A DNA stretch of 6,696 nucleotides, from assembly GCA_944391275.1 (NCBI GenBank), contig CALXSZ010000008.1, positions 1-6,696 of the forward strand, written 5' to 3'. The notes under the pieces were generated by a model that saw only the letters and a program-made list of their open reading frames with translations, was not told where the DNA came from and did no database searches. This document shows, in pieces, positions 6,342 through 6,696 of the stretch (positions are counted from its first letter, which is position 1; each line of letters opens with the position of its first letter). Source of the DNA: an uncultured Syntrophomonadaceae bacterium (GTDB lineage Bacteria > Bacillota > Syntrophomonadia > Syntrophomonadales > Syntrophomonadaceae). The position numbers and the translations under genes are program-made.

Positions 6342-6370
6342 ATCATAGCGCAAGCAATTTTTTTGCGCAA
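6342..6370 (-). promoter_or_regulatory. Sigma-70-type promoter of the thi operon
   Basis: TTGCGC (6365-6370) and TATGAT (6342-6347) are separated by exactly 17 nt, giving an expected start near 6335, about 13 nt before the aptamer. TTGCGC occurs again just upstream of the -10 (6348-6353) and forms an inverted repeat with GCGCAA of the -35 region. A protein operator is possible but not shown. Confidence 0.75.
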
Positions 6371-6420
6371 GGGGTTGTACGCAATTTATTTTAAACGTAT
6401 CTTTTTTGTCTATTTCCTTT

Positions 6421-6696
6421 TTATGCACCGCTTAGAACCGTCGCACTATGAAATTGATAATCCAACAAATAATTCTCCATATCTCCCTGCTGTTCAACGA
6501 CCTTTTTGTAAGGATAAACAACCAAATAGTACGTTCCAGGATCAGTCAATTCATAGCGCAATGTATATTCGCAATTTTTTTCAACCATCGTAACATAATC
6601 CGCAAAGGCAATCCCCTCCGATTTGCCTTCCGCATTCACCTGTACCAGTGCAAGAGCCAAATTATCCGGTTCACCCGAATCCGCCAGCAACGTGAC
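6421..6696 (-). CDS. Unrecognised protein, C-terminal fragment
   Basis: The frame is open from the right window edge to the TAA at 6421-6423, giving the last 91 residues; the start lies outside. I do not recognise the family. The visible part begins VTLLADSGEPDNLALALVQV and continues through YTLRYELTDPGTYYLVVYPYKK to the end, YQFHSATVLSGA. Alternating hydrophobic residues, many Tyr and Val, and the turn DPGTYYLVVYP suggest an all-beta sandwich. That is reminiscent of domains in secreted or surface proteins (for example pre-peptidase C-terminal-like folds), but this is only an impression. It has no membrane anchor at this end. It lies on the same strand as the thi operon and ends about 50 nt before that operon's promoter, with no clear terminator between them. 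Confidence 0.65.
   Translation of the reverse strand, partial: VTLLADSGEPDNLALALVQVNAEGKSEGIAFADYVTMVEKNCEYTLRYELTDPGTYYLVVYPYKKVVEQQGDMENYLLDYQFHSATVLSGA

Overview
The window looks like ordinary chromosome of a low-to-mid GC Firmicute. Two RNA regulators typical of that phylum control most of it: a tyrosine T-box leader ahead of tyrS and a TPP riboswitch ahead of a thiamine salvage operon. The small stand-alone protein at 336-587, which resembles one domain of fatty acid kinase FakA, fits Negativicutes (Acidaminococcus/Dialister/Selenomonas-like) best. That placement is an inference from memory, not a search result.

Layout. At 1-197 (+) lies the C-terminal end of an archaeal-type cofactor-independent phosphoglycerate mutase (ApgM). 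At 336-587 (+) is the 83-residue FakA-middle-domain-like protein with its own good ribosome binding site. It converges on tyrS (845-2068, -) across a 257-nt non-coding gap that holds a 12-bp hairpin at 805-835. The tyrS leader (about 2088-2362, -) is a complete T-box with a UAC specifier, a UGGU acceptor-pairing motif and mutually exclusive antiterminator and terminator, driven by an extended -10 promoter. Next on the minus strand, in transcription order from the right, come a promoter (6342-6370), a TPP aptamer (about 6241-6322), an intrinsic terminator (6189-6227), thiM, thiE, a 211-nt gap without a gene, thiD and cytX. At the right edge (6421-6696, -) is the C-terminal part of an unrecognised protein.

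How the genes work together. CytX should import hydroxymethylpyrimidine (HMP) and ThiD phosphorylates it twice. ThiM phosphorylates hydroxyethylthiazole and ThiE joins the two into thiamine phosphate. No thiC, thiG, thiH or thiS is present, so this locus salvages precursors rather than making them. The aptamer and terminator should switch the operon off when TPP is plentiful. The thiM/thiE pair (14-nt overlap) and the thiD/cytX pair (8-nt overlap) look translationally coupled. tyrS is regulated separately by uncharged tRNA-Tyr.

I see no mobile element, CRISPR array, tRNA or rRNA. Nothing here is convincingly a new system. The points most worth a second look are the orphan FakA-like domain with a changed putative metal ligand, the weak P1 helix of the TPP riboswitch, and the long gap inside the thi operon.
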